Source: Candidatus Cryptobacteroides excrementavium (GTDB lineage: Bacteria > Bacteroidota > Bacteroidia > Bacteroidales > UBA932). From it: a DNA stretch of 40,667 nt. The stretch spans positions 1 through 40,667 of the forward strand of contig JADILX010000079.1 in the NCBI GenBank assembly GCA_017695025.1, read 5' to 3'. Position 1 is the stretch's first letter; every line of letters starts with the position of its first letter. The notes under the pieces were generated by a model that saw only the letters and a list, made by a program, of their open reading frames with translations, did not search any database and was not told the origin of the DNA. Below, piece after piece: positions 8,423 to 16,172 of the stretch. The position numbers were made by a program, and so were the translations under genes.

Positions 8423-9460
8423 ATGAAAAACAGCAGAATTTTCTTTTTTGCGGCAATGGCCGCAGCGGCAATTGCCATGACAGGATGCAAAGACGACACC
8501 GAACCGGGAAGCAAACCGTCAGATGTACAGGGGCTTTTCATCAATGAGGTCTGCTCCAACCCTACAGATGAAATAGACTGGATTGAACTGTACAATGCTT
8601 CTGGGGCGGACATAGACCTTAGCGGCTATCATCTTCAGGATGACAAGGGAAGTGAGGAGGAATACACCTTCCCTGCAGGGAGCAAGATAGCATCAGGGGA
8701 ATTCTATGTCCTCGTCGGAGCAAAGAACAATCCTGACGGAGGCACATTCGGGTTCGGGATATCATCAGGAGGAGACCAGTTGACCCTGCTTGACGAGGCA
8801 TATGCAGTGATTGACCAGGTGGTTGTCCCTGAAATGGATACAGATTTCACCTATGCAAGGACTGAAGACGGAGGCTCTGCGTGGGAAAAAGTGAATGGCG
8901 GCACCAAAGGCAGAAGCAACAGCGAATCACCTGATCAGCCAGGCTCTGATATTCCGTCCGGGATAGACTATTCAGGACTCAGACTGAACGAACTCAACGG
9001 CAACGACAAGTTCATCGAACTCTACAATACTTCCGACAAGGCGATAGACATTACCGGATGCAGGATTTACAAAGATGCCGAAAAGACCGTATTCACAGCA
9101 GACGGAGTCACAATAGAAGCACATGGATTTATCACTCTGCTGTCAGAAGACCTGTATGAAGGCATGGAGGTCCCTGAAGGTACACTGATATTTACCTCAG
9201 GTCTCTCGGCAGACAAGTCCGTAATGATAGAACTTCTGGCCCCAGATGGGGAACAACTGGATGTATTCAAGAACCTGAGCGAAGCTCTTGGCGAAACATG
9301 GGGAGAAGATGACGGAAAATACAACAGCAAGGACAAGGAGGTAAAGCCTTCATTTGCCAGAGTTGCAGACGGTACCGGAGACTGGTATATCATGACATCT
9401 ACCCAGGGCAAAAGCAACAGCGATGCTGAAAAGGTCGAAGATGAAAAAATCGTGTGGTAA
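8423..9460 (+). CDS. Lipoprotein with two lamin-tail (LTD) domains
   Basis: Secreted lipoprotein of 345 residues. The signal ends in a lipobox with Cys22 (AIAMTGC), followed directly by KDDTE. A Lys-acidic-acidic run after the Cys is a known surface-export signal in Bacteroidetes lipoproteins, so it probably faces outward. Two lamin-tail-like domains follow: one near 30-160 (LFINEVCSNPTDEIDWIELYN, DIDLSGYHLQDD) and one near 185-340 (LRLNELNGNDKFIELYN, AIDITGCRIYKD). Bacterial LTD domains accompany secreted nucleases and phosphatases and are thought to bind ligands or anchor partners. The start at 8423 gives a normal signal peptide; the ORF track adds 11 implausible residues. It lies 97 bases after the porin and 102 before the phosphoesterase, with a terminator-like hairpin in the second gap. 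Confidence 0.84.
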   Translation: MKNSRIFFFAAMAAAAIAMTGCKDDTEPGSKPSDVQGLFINEVCSNPTDEIDWIELYNASGADIDLSGYHLQDDKGSEEEYTFPAGSKIASGEFYVLVGAKNNPDGGTFGFGISSGGDQLTLLDEAYAVIDQVVVPEMDTDFTYARTEDGGSAWEKVNGGTKGRSNSESPDQPGSDIPSGIDYSGLRLNELNGNDKFIELYNTSDKAIDITGCRIYKDAEKTVFTADGVTIEAHGFITLLSEDLYEGMEVPEGTLIFTSGLSADKSVMIELLAPDGEQLDVFKNLSEALGETWGEDDGKYNSKDKEVKPSFARVADGTGDWYIMTSTQGKSNSDAEKVEDEKIVW

Positions 9461-9487
9461 GAAATCCATATAGATGAAGTATCTATG

Positions 9488-9527
9488 AAGGGTGCGGCAA
9501 GAGATGTGAATGTCTGCACCCTTTATT
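9488..9527 (+). terminator. Terminator-like hairpin after the LTD gene
   Basis: AAGGGTGC at 9488-9495 pairs perfectly with GCACCCTT at 9516-9523 across a 20-base loop, followed by the T-rich TATTGTT. The large loop makes it weaker than a classic terminator. It may reduce read-through from the porin-LTD unit into the phosphoesterase gene. Confidence 0.55.
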
Positions 9528-9562
9528 GTTGTACAGACAGGATATAAGACAGAAAAACTATC

Positions 9563-10693
9563 ATGAAAAAAGTAACAGCAGTTCTGACAGGGCTTATTCT
9601 GTCCCTGAAATTCATAATTGCCGGAGACGGAGGCAATACCCTGAAATTCATATATTGCTCTGATGTCCATTACGGGCTGGAAAGGGAATTCAGAGGCTCA
9701 GAGACAACTGCGGATTCGGTGAACCGGGCAATGCTGGCGTCTTTCAGGATGCTTGAGGAGGCATTGCTTCCGGAGGACGGAGGAGTCCTTTCCGGGGAAA
9801 TCTTCGGGAAGCCGGACTTCGTAGTATGTACAGGCGATATTGCAAACAGGATGGAAGACGGAGTCCAGACGGCGTCCGAGTCATGGGAACAGTTCTGCAG
9901 GGACTGGAGCAGATATTGCACCATAGGACAGGAGCAGGCACATTCAGAGGGAAGTTCATGCGGGACTGTCCCTCTGTACCTCGTGCCGGGCAACCACGAC
10001 ATTTCAAATGCCATCGGCTATCCCTCTCCACTGGATCCCGAAACAGACGATGCAAGTGCGGAAGGCATCTACAGGCTGATGACAGGTGACACCGGTACCC
10101 AGCCATTCGACTACACCACCGACAAGACCCATTTCTCATTTGTAATCGACAGCATAAGATTTGTCTTCATGGGAATGTGGCCTGACATGGACATGAGGTC
10201 ATGGTTTGACAATGAGACCGCTGAAGACAATGGCATGCCGGCCATCATCTTTACTCACGACCCGCCCGAGGCCGAAGCCAAGCATTTCACCAATCCGAAC
10301 GGCAACCACAGCATCAACATCAAGGACAGGTTCCAGAACCTTCTCTGCGACACTTGCTCTGTAAGAAATGTAGACCGCAGGCCATACGGCAACTGGAGAG
10401 ATCTGGAGCATTTCTTCAGGTCGCACCCATGTATAAAGGCGTATTTCCATGGAGACCAGAATTACAATGAGTTTTACACATGGCACGGACCGGACAACTC
10501 CATCTCCCTCCCGGTATTCAGGGTGGACTCCCCTATGAAAGGCTTCTGGTCATCGTCCGACGAGACACTGCTCTCGTTCATTGTGGTGACCATAGATACC
10601 GTAGACATGACACTGACTGCACGGGAATGTCTCTGGAATACAGACAAGGCCCCAGGCCTTACATGGGGCGAAAACGTCTCTATAAGCCTGTAG
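9563..10693 (+). CDS. Secreted calcineurin-like metallophosphoesterase
   Basis: Exported hydrolase of 376 residues with an N-terminal signal (MKKVTAVLTGLILSLKFIIAG). The two-metal phosphoesterase motifs are present in order: YCSDVHYG (D34, H36), VCTGDIANR, PGNHDIS and FTHDP. The usual last motif, GHxH, is not seen. The equivalent place reads YFHGDQNYNEF, so the two His ligands appear to be Asp and Asn. The substrate could be a phosphomonoester, phosphodiester or nucleotide and cannot be read from the sequence. The signal peptide and the preceding OprO/P-type porin and LTD lipoprotein suggest phosphorus scavenging outside the inner membrane. A strong hairpin terminator follows within 10 bases of the stop. 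Confidence 0.86.
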   Translation: MKKVTAVLTGLILSLKFIIAGDGGNTLKFIYCSDVHYGLEREFRGSETTADSVNRAMLASFRMLEEALLPEDGGVLSGEIFGKPDFVVCTGDIANRMEDGVQTASESWEQFCRDWSRYCTIGQEQAHSEGSSCGTVPLYLVPGNHDISNAIGYPSPLDPETDDASAEGIYRLMTGDTGTQPFDYTTDKTHFSFVIDSIRFVFMGMWPDMDMRSWFDNETAEDNGMPAIIFTHDPPEAEAKHFTNPNGNHSINIKDRFQNLLCDTCSVRNVDRRPYGNWRDLEHFFRSHPCIKAYFHGDQNYNEFYTWHGPDNSISLPVFRVDSPMKGFWSSSDETLLSFIVVTIDTVDMTLTARECLWNTDKAPGLTWGENVSISL

Positions 10694-10700
10694 AAAGGGG

Positions 10701-10741
10701 AAAAGAGGGTGAGCCAAAAGTCTGACTCTCCCCTCTTTTTT
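10701..10741. terminator. Bidirectional terminator between phosphoesterase gene and PUL
   Basis: AAAAGAGGG and GAG pair with CTC and CCCTCTTTT around a 12-base loop, with a small internal mismatch and a T-run on the plus strand. Because the stem starts with AAAA, the minus strand also ends in TTTT. It can therefore serve both the phosphoesterase gene and the PUL operon that converge here. Confidence 0.8.
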
Positions 10742-10864
10742 ATCCGTACTCCTGATGGAGTCTTGTTTAAATACTCAATTCTCACGAAGGGAAAAATCCT
10801 TTTGGCACATCCTCTTCTTGTATTATGTCGCCTATAAGATCTATGAAGACGACTGCATCTGTGG

Positions 10865-12445
10865 TTACAGTCCTGAAGGAGTCTCGAAAATTTCTACTCC
10901 AGTACACAGTGATGACAATCCGCTTTTCTTTCCGTATGCAACATATACTTTAAGAAGTCCGTCAGGGACACATCCTTGTATTGAACAATAGCCGGAATAA
11001 GTGAACAGACTTGTACATTCATACAGATCAAGAATCTGCAGACTCGGGCAGTTGTTTATCTTGACGCCATATATCGTGCTCCCTGATATTTTAAGTACCG
11101 TCGAAGTTTCTCCATTGCTTCCAGTCAGACTTGCATCAGGAGAATCACTTTCAAGATTTATATAATAAATATACCTGCTGCATATAATCTCTTCCCAAGG
11201 ATTACCTTTCAGTTTGAGTGAAGTGTTCCCGCCCATCGTACTTTCATAGACACTTGTATTGGTGAAATCTACGGTCTTGATATTATTGTTTGAACAATCC
11301 AGCTGTTCCACCCGGGAGAAATTTTCAAGCCCTTCAAGAGACTCAATATTCTTTCCGCTGACATTCAGGGATTTGCTTGTCTTACCGATACTGGTAATTT
11401 CACACTCAGGAGCATCGTAACCTATTGTCACTACAAAACCCACATCTGCAAGTGCCTGTCTGAAATTCGGGTCAGGAATCTCTATTATCTGCACATTTGA
11501 GCCTCTCTGTATAAATGCGACAGTACACGACATGCTGCCGTCGCTTGAAGTCAGGGTCACCTGTTCGGCTCTGGTCTCATCTCCGGCTGCAGCATTTGCT
11601 GTGAATGTCATCGTCCTTTCTGTTATGGTCTCCGGGGCAACACCGGCCTGAGGATCCGGCTGATAGGAGAGCCATGACGGGACACTGCCTGAAGAGAACG
11701 AGACGTTATAGGCGACATTGGTCTTTACGGTCACCTCCACCGGAGTTCCCTGCTCAAGCAGGTACGAAGATTCCCCATCCATTTGCAGCAATAACTTTTT
11801 ATCCTGAACAATTGTAATGTTCTTCGTAGTCTCGCCTGCAGTGAAAGATATGCTTGCCTCCCTGGTTTCATATTCATCGGTCTCGGCAATATCAAAATAA
11901 AACGCATATACATCGGAGGCAACAATATCTTCACCTTCCACATGTGTAATCCAGTCCGCATACTCCTCCGGAACAGACCAGGTCACCTGCTTGTTGGAAC
12001 TTACGTTCACACCGATCCGGTAGCCGTCACGGGCCACATCATAATGGTCTTTAAAGAATGTCAGCAGATCATCTGCCTTCTGGACGACATAGAGTTTCGC
12101 GGTCTTGTCTCCGCAGACAAAGGAGAATTCCTCCGTGCGGATTTCAGCCGTCCCGATATTCCCGTCGGCAGAAAAAGTCACTGCATCACCGTTTTCACCC
12201 GAAGTCCTGTCCGGATGGCACCAGGTATCCTTTCCGATAAGCCGCCATTCACCGGTACTTTCCACTGTCACGGAAGACAGGCTGCCATCAGCGAGCGTGC
12301 CGTCCTTAAGGAATGTCACAGACTCTGCACTGAGACTGATAGACGCCGTATCCGCTGGTGTCTCCGGAGTTTTTTCGTCTGCACAAGCCACCATGAGAAA
12401 AGTCGCCGTGATGGCTGCCGCAATATTCAATATATTGTATCTCAT
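10865..12445 (-). CDS. BACON and leucine-rich-repeat lipoprotein of the PUL
   Basis: Lipoprotein of 526 residues (signal ending in FLMVAC, Cys21, followed by ADEKT). About residues 32-320 hold three BACON-like beta-sandwich repeats, each ending in a variant of LYVVQKA, ITIVQDK or CTVAFIQRG. These modules are thought to bind carbohydrate or mucin, or act as spacers. The C-terminal 200 residues are leucine-rich-repeat-like (KSLNVSGKNIESLEGLENFSRVEQLDCSNNNIKTVDF). No catalytic motif is visible. It is the last gene of the PUL operon, 18 bases after the GH18 gene, so a surface glycan-binding or adhesion role is likely. The protein ends ETPSGL, and a similar stretch recurs in the downstream non-coding DNA. 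Confidence 0.8.
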   Translation of the reverse strand: MRYNILNIAAAITATFLMVACADEKTPETPADTASISLSAESVTFLKDGTLADGSLSSVTVESTGEWRLIGKDTWCHPDRTSGENGDAVTFSADGNIGTAEIRTEEFSFVCGDKTAKLYVVQKADDLLTFFKDHYDVARDGYRIGVNVSSNKQVTWSVPEEYADWITHVEGEDIVASDVYAFYFDIAETDEYETREASISFTAGETTKNITIVQDKKLLLQMDGESSYLLEQGTPVEVTVKTNVAYNVSFSSGSVPSWLSYQPDPQAGVAPETITERTMTFTANAAAGDETRAEQVTLTSSDGSMSCTVAFIQRGSNVQIIEIPDPNFRQALADVGFVVTIGYDAPECEITSIGKTSKSLNVSGKNIESLEGLENFSRVEQLDCSNNNIKTVDFTNTSVYESTMGGNTSLKLKGNPWEEIICSRYIYYINLESDSPDASLTGSNGETSTVLKISGSTIYGVKINNCPSLQILDLYECTSLFTYSGYCSIQGCVPDGLLKVYVAYGKKSGLSSLCTGVEIFETPSGL

Positions 12446-12463
12446 AATATTGTCATTAATTTG

Positions 12464-13891
12464 TTACCAATCTACCCCATGGTTGATACCCGAGTGACGG
12501 ATTTCTTCATCATACAATGCCCTTGATATCTGCCCGAGTTTGCTTTCATAACTGCCTTTGACCTCATTCCCGTCTTTGACATCAAGATTGTACACTATCT
12601 GCACTCCATATCCCTCGTCTCTGACCTGCTTGAGATTAGGTTCATACATTTCTCCTCCGTCAGGGCCGAATGCAAAAGGATACGGCCCGTACTGGCTTTT
12701 TTCCATTCCTTTTATCTTTGACCACCCGTTACTGTAGTCATAAGACATGTACATCGACCAGTATGCATAGTCTATGAAATCACCTGGCTCGACACCATTG
12801 ACATCATACGGGAAACCATTGGTCATTCCGGAGCCTATATAATATACTGTCAGAAGCCGGTCCGGGAGCAGGCGTTTCACTTCATAGCACAATTTTTCAT
12901 AAGGGAGAGGGCCATTGTCTTCAAACCCGGGCTGTGGATTCTCCGTATAGCCGGCATGTTCCTCATCGAAATCCACGACATCGAGATCATAGGTCTCCAT
13001 GATGGACTTGATCTCTGCAGCAAGAGTCTTTATGTCTGCATCTGTGAGATTGGACTGGCCTACACCGTCCCCGTTCGGCAGGAATGTAAGGCCCACTTTA
13101 ATGCCCTTCTCCTGCAAAGGCCTGATATATTTGTCTCTGTTCTGCAGCATAGCCTCTATATTGCTGTTGAAATTGATATAGACCCTGCCAGTTTCTTCAT
13201 TGAACTTGATATCAGCGGCAAAAAGGTTGACAATATCGAAAAGTGGCTTTCCGCTTGTAGCAAGGGTCCATTCTCCTGCATTAAGAGGATTGTATCCGCT
13301 CTCGACATAGCAGATGGTCACTATACCGCTTTCCTTTGCGGCCGATGGCCTGTCACCGAGCATCTTGAACACAAAGTATTTGACCGTATCGGCAGCCGAC
13401 ACCTTCACGGACTCTGTAGTGACTCTCAGCGGCAGTACATATGTGCCTTCGTCAAGACCGTCAGGGCTGACTGTCATGTCAAATTCATAAGAGACCCTGT
13501 CTCCCGGGGCAATGGCGATCCTGCCATTGTCCTCCAATGTGACATTTTCAGCAGGAAGGGCCTTGAATGAAGTCTCATGCTGCGAATTATATTCATCCAT
13601 AAGGTCATCTGACGGCTCAGGGATGAAACTGAAGTCTACAATGGCATTATGCCTGTTGGTCAATGCTGCCTGCAGTCTGATGGTAACAGGCTCTGTGCGG
13701 ACTTCCATGGCAGCAAGGCGCGGATTGTCCAGGACATTACAGTAGCCAAGGACTGTCATGGTGTTCTCCAGTCTGGATGTATCGCCGGCCAGGTCTGTCT
13801 CGATTGCCTCCGTACAGGATACAAGAGGCAGCATGCCGGCAGCGGCTATAGCCAGACTCGTCATCAATGTATGTGTTTTCATATTTTTCAC
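12464..13891 (-). CDS. GH18 endo-beta-N-acetylglucosaminidase lipoprotein
   Basis: Surface lipoprotein of 475 residues with lipobox Cys26 (LPLVSC). Residues 30-180 look like the DUF1735 (BT_3987-type) N-terminal domain that precedes GH18 in Bacteroides endoglycosidases. The catalytic domain follows. Its motif YDLDVVDFDEEHA keeps D304, D307, D309 and E311 of DxxDxDxE, with E311 the presumed acid/base; the usual Gly after the first Asp is Val. Such enzymes cut the chitobiose core of N-glycans (GlcNAc-beta-1,4-GlcNAc) and leave one GlcNAc on the protein. The SusCD neighbours and two binding lipoproteins match that role. Whether it prefers high-mannose or complex glycans cannot be read from sequence. 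It is separated by 9 bases from the upstream gene. Confidence 0.86.
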   Translation of the reverse strand: MKNMKTHTLMTSLAIAAAGMLPLVSCTEAIETDLAGDTSRLENTMTVLGYCNVLDNPRLAAMEVRTEPVTIRLQAALTNRHNAIVDFSFIPEPSDDLMDEYNSQHETSFKALPAENVTLEDNGRIAIAPGDRVSYEFDMTVSPDGLDEGTYVLPLRVTTESVKVSAADTVKYFVFKMLGDRPSAAKESGIVTICYVESGYNPLNAGEWTLATSGKPLFDIVNLFAADIKFNEETGRVYINFNSNIEAMLQNRDKYIRPLQEKGIKVGLTFLPNGDGVGQSNLTDADIKTLAAEIKSIMETYDLDVVDFDEEHAGYTENPQPGFEDNGPLPYEKLCYEVKRLLPDRLLTVYYIGSGMTNGFPYDVNGVEPGDFIDYAYWSMYMSYDYSNGWSKIKGMEKSQYGPYPFAFGPDGGEMYEPNLKQVRDEGYGVQIVYNLDVKDGNEVKGSYESKLGQISRALYDEEIRHSGINHGVDW

Positions 13892-13900
13892 GATTTGTTG

Positions 13901-15094
13901 TTATTCTGCCTCAGGCAATGATACCGGCACCCAAAGGAGGTTTGCATCCTTTGCCTTGCCGTTGTTGCCGTATGCGGTATAGTCTGTGATTGTGCTTCCC
14001 TGTCCTTCATCAAATTTCCAGTAGCCGATCAGGCCTGAGGATGCAGGATCGACTTCATACTGGTTCAGAGAGATTTCTTCAGGGGTCCTTACGAGGTTCC
14101 ATATGCGGCATTCGCTGATCATTCCGTCAAGTTCCCTGCCGGAGGCATATGAATAGCCTATATGGAAATACTGGTCCCCTCTGTCTGATGTACCCGGAGT
14201 CACAAGGTCCATGCTGCCCCAAGGCGACACCGTTTTCCTGTAGGCCTCCTCCCCGTTGAAGTACACTATCACTTCACCTGTAGCAGCATTACCGGTAGCC
14301 GCCACGTGTGTCCATTCACCTGGTGTAAGTGCACATACCTCCGGCCCGACCCCTTTTGCAGGGATATTGCCTGAAGGTGTCACTACCTGCAATTGGTTCG
14401 GCTCCAAGCCATCATCACTTATCCTTATGAGGAGGCGTCTCTCCATCCCCATTACGGACTGGATACCGGGCAGGAACTCACGCACATTTATCAGAGCCTC
14501 AAGAGTAAAGTCAGAGATGGCCCGGAACGGAGCGGCACTCTCTGCCCCTGATTCGAAAGACTCGAACTCGATATAGTTGGACTTCTCCATGTCTGCAACA
14601 ACATTTATTATGGCTCCACCTTTGAACACATAATATGAAGTTTTCGCAGACGAAAGTATGTCAATATCTGCATGCGACACAGTGACCGGCAGCACATACG
14701 TCCTGGTCAACGAAAGCCGGTCGAGTCCTGTAAACGTTATCGTCACAGGCTCCGACTCGACAGTACCATGAAAAAGCCTGGTCTGCATGGACGAGAACGA
14801 GTAGTTCGCCTCGGGCAATATGACAGCCTCATCATAGTATGCCTTGTTGTAGATTTCGACAAGCGACGGTTCTACACTGTATGTAATATCCAGATCCCTG
14901 TCCTCTGGTCTGGCAAGGGAGACAGTCAGGATCTCTTCACTCGATGTCGTGGAAGCCTTCAGCACGGTACTTGTGACTTGCTCCCCGGAAATGAACAGTT
15001 TGTTGTCATATGTCCATTCCCTCTCCTGGCATCCGGCAGCGAGCATCAGTGCCATGACCGCAGCCGACAATTTCAATATATTGGTATTCATCAT
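13901..15094 (-). CDS. DUF1735 and LamG-domain lipoprotein
   Basis: Lipoprotein of 397 residues with lipobox LAAGC (Cys22). Residues about 25-165 resemble the DUF1735 domain: paired beta-strand text such as ILTVSLARPEDRDLDITYSVEP and TRTYVLPVTVSHADIDIL, the same layout as in the GH18 neighbour. Residues about 175-395 form a concanavalin/LamG-type jelly roll with TPGEWTHVAATGN, VIVYFNGEEAYRKTV, ISECRIWNLVRTPEEI and GLIGYWKFDEGQGS, all typical of Laminin_G_3. No catalytic residues are evident. Proteins of this design sit in Bacteroides N-glycan PULs, so I infer surface glycan binding. It lies 3 bases after the GH18-like gene. Two adjacent ATG codons are possible starts; I use the first. Confidence 0.82.
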   Translation of the reverse strand: MMNTNILKLSAAVMALMLAAGCQEREWTYDNKLFISGEQVTSTVLKASTTSSEEILTVSLARPEDRDLDITYSVEPSLVEIYNKAYYDEAVILPEANYSFSSMQTRLFHGTVESEPVTITFTGLDRLSLTRTYVLPVTVSHADIDILSSAKTSYYVFKGGAIINVVADMEKSNYIEFESFESGAESAAPFRAISDFTLEALINVREFLPGIQSVMGMERRLLIRISDDGLEPNQLQVVTPSGNIPAKGVGPEVCALTPGEWTHVAATGNAATGEVIVYFNGEEAYRKTVSPWGSMDLVTPGTSDRGDQYFHIGYSYASGRELDGMISECRIWNLVRTPEEISLNQYEVDPASSGLIGYWKFDEGQGSTITDYTAYGNNGKAKDANLLWVPVSLPEAE

Positions 15095-15097
15095 GTT

Positions 15098-16168
15098 CTA
15101 ATTGTTGAAAGAAGGATTGAGAATAGTTATTGCAGCACGGCTCATGGCGTAGTCCATATCATTGCCATAATAGTCCCGCTGTATCTGATATATTCCGAGC
15201 CCGGCCTTTACAATATCTGTCTCCTGTGACTTTACCCACCATGCGGTCTCGGATATTGCAGGTACAGAAGTCCCGTCAGGCAACATAAGATATCCTGCCG
15301 AAGAATTGGAGGAAGATGTCGTACTTGCCACCGGTATGAACCTGTCTGCAGGCACTCCTTCCTGGGCCAGATCCCTCACGGCTGTCATTACAGCACTGAT
15401 ATGCTCTTCATTTTCCGTACGGACTACAAGGAAATCAGCATCATCAAGTATAGACTTGTCTGCAAGCAGATGCATGCTGTTGCCCTCCAGGATGAACATC
15501 ATATCAGGGCTGGCATCCAGCCATTCCCTCAGCCTTGCCTCAAATGCAGTCTGACGGGCGGTCTCAAGAGCCTTCATGTCTTCATCAAGGTGTGCAGGAT
15601 TGACAGGATCATACCATACGGCGATACCGTCATACCCGTTTTGTGCGCATAGAGGCAGCAGTCTGTCAAGACAGGCGTCCATATAGTCAAGAAATCCGTC
15701 GTTGCCTCCCGTTTCCGGAGCATTGCTTCCGGAGGCATCGGTATCGTTTCCTGCGGATGTTTCCTCCCAGTCATCCAGCATGGACGCATAATCTATCTCA
15801 TACAGCACCTTTGTCCCTTTCTGTGTCTGTATCTGATGCATTTCATCTGCCTCCCACTGGTCTACAAGTTCGGGATACATGAGCACTACTGCATCAAGGC
15901 TGTCAGGAAGCGCAGTAAGTCTGTCTGACTGTCCTCCGGCAAATGATGCACTGTTGTCAAACCAGCCTATCACCACCTTGTGATCCGATGCCTTGTAATC
16001 CCTGAGGGCCTGGAGGTATTGTTTGTAGAGTTCCGGAAACTGCCCGCTGACGGACGGACTATTTATGTCCACGCTCTCCGGGCTTGTCCAGTCTGAACAG
16101 GATGTAAGCCCTGCGAATGCCACGACAGCGGCTGCGGCCATACAGAAAATATTTTTGGTTGTCTTCAT
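15098..16168 (-). CDS. GH18-like surface glycan-binding lipoprotein (catalytic motif lost)
   Basis: Lipoprotein of 356 residues with Cys24 (AFAGLTSC). The body has GH18/TIM-barrel features: HKVVIGWFDN, LDAVVLMYPE, KVLYEIDY and DYMDACLDRLLPLCAQNGYDGIAVWYDP. The last segment aligns with the GH18 signature DGxDxDxE but reads DGIAVWYD: only the first Asp remains, and the acid/base Glu is replaced. I infer a non-hydrolytic glycan binder, as reported for GH18-like proteins of Bacteroides N-glycan loci. A Ser/Gly/Asp/Asn-rich insertion, SAGNDTDASGSNAPETGGND, lies near residues 138-157. The start is uncertain: ATG at 16168 gives a clean signal and a 4-base gap from susD, while ATG at 16180 would overlap the susD stop. 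The ORF-track start at 16246 lies inside susD and is unlikely. Confidence 0.8.
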   Translation of the reverse strand: MKTTKNIFCMAAAAVVAFAGLTSCSDWTSPESVDINSPSVSGQFPELYKQYLQALRDYKASDHKVVIGWFDNSASFAGGQSDRLTALPDSLDAVVLMYPELVDQWEADEMHQIQTQKGTKVLYEIDYASMLDDWEETSAGNDTDASGSNAPETGGNDGFLDYMDACLDRLLPLCAQNGYDGIAVWYDPVNPAHLDEDMKALETARQTAFEARLREWLDASPDMMFILEGNSMHLLADKSILDDADFLVVRTENEEHISAVMTAVRDLAQEGVPADRFIPVASTTSSSNSSAGYLMLPDGTSVPAISETAWWVKSQETDIVKAGLGIYQIQRDYYGNDMDYAMSRAAITILNPSFNN

Positions 16169-16172
16169 ATCT

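Noticed and set aside
15098-16168. GH18-like protein as a second endoglycosidase
   Set aside because: Three of the four residues of the DxxDxDxE signature are replaced, so I call it a binding protein.
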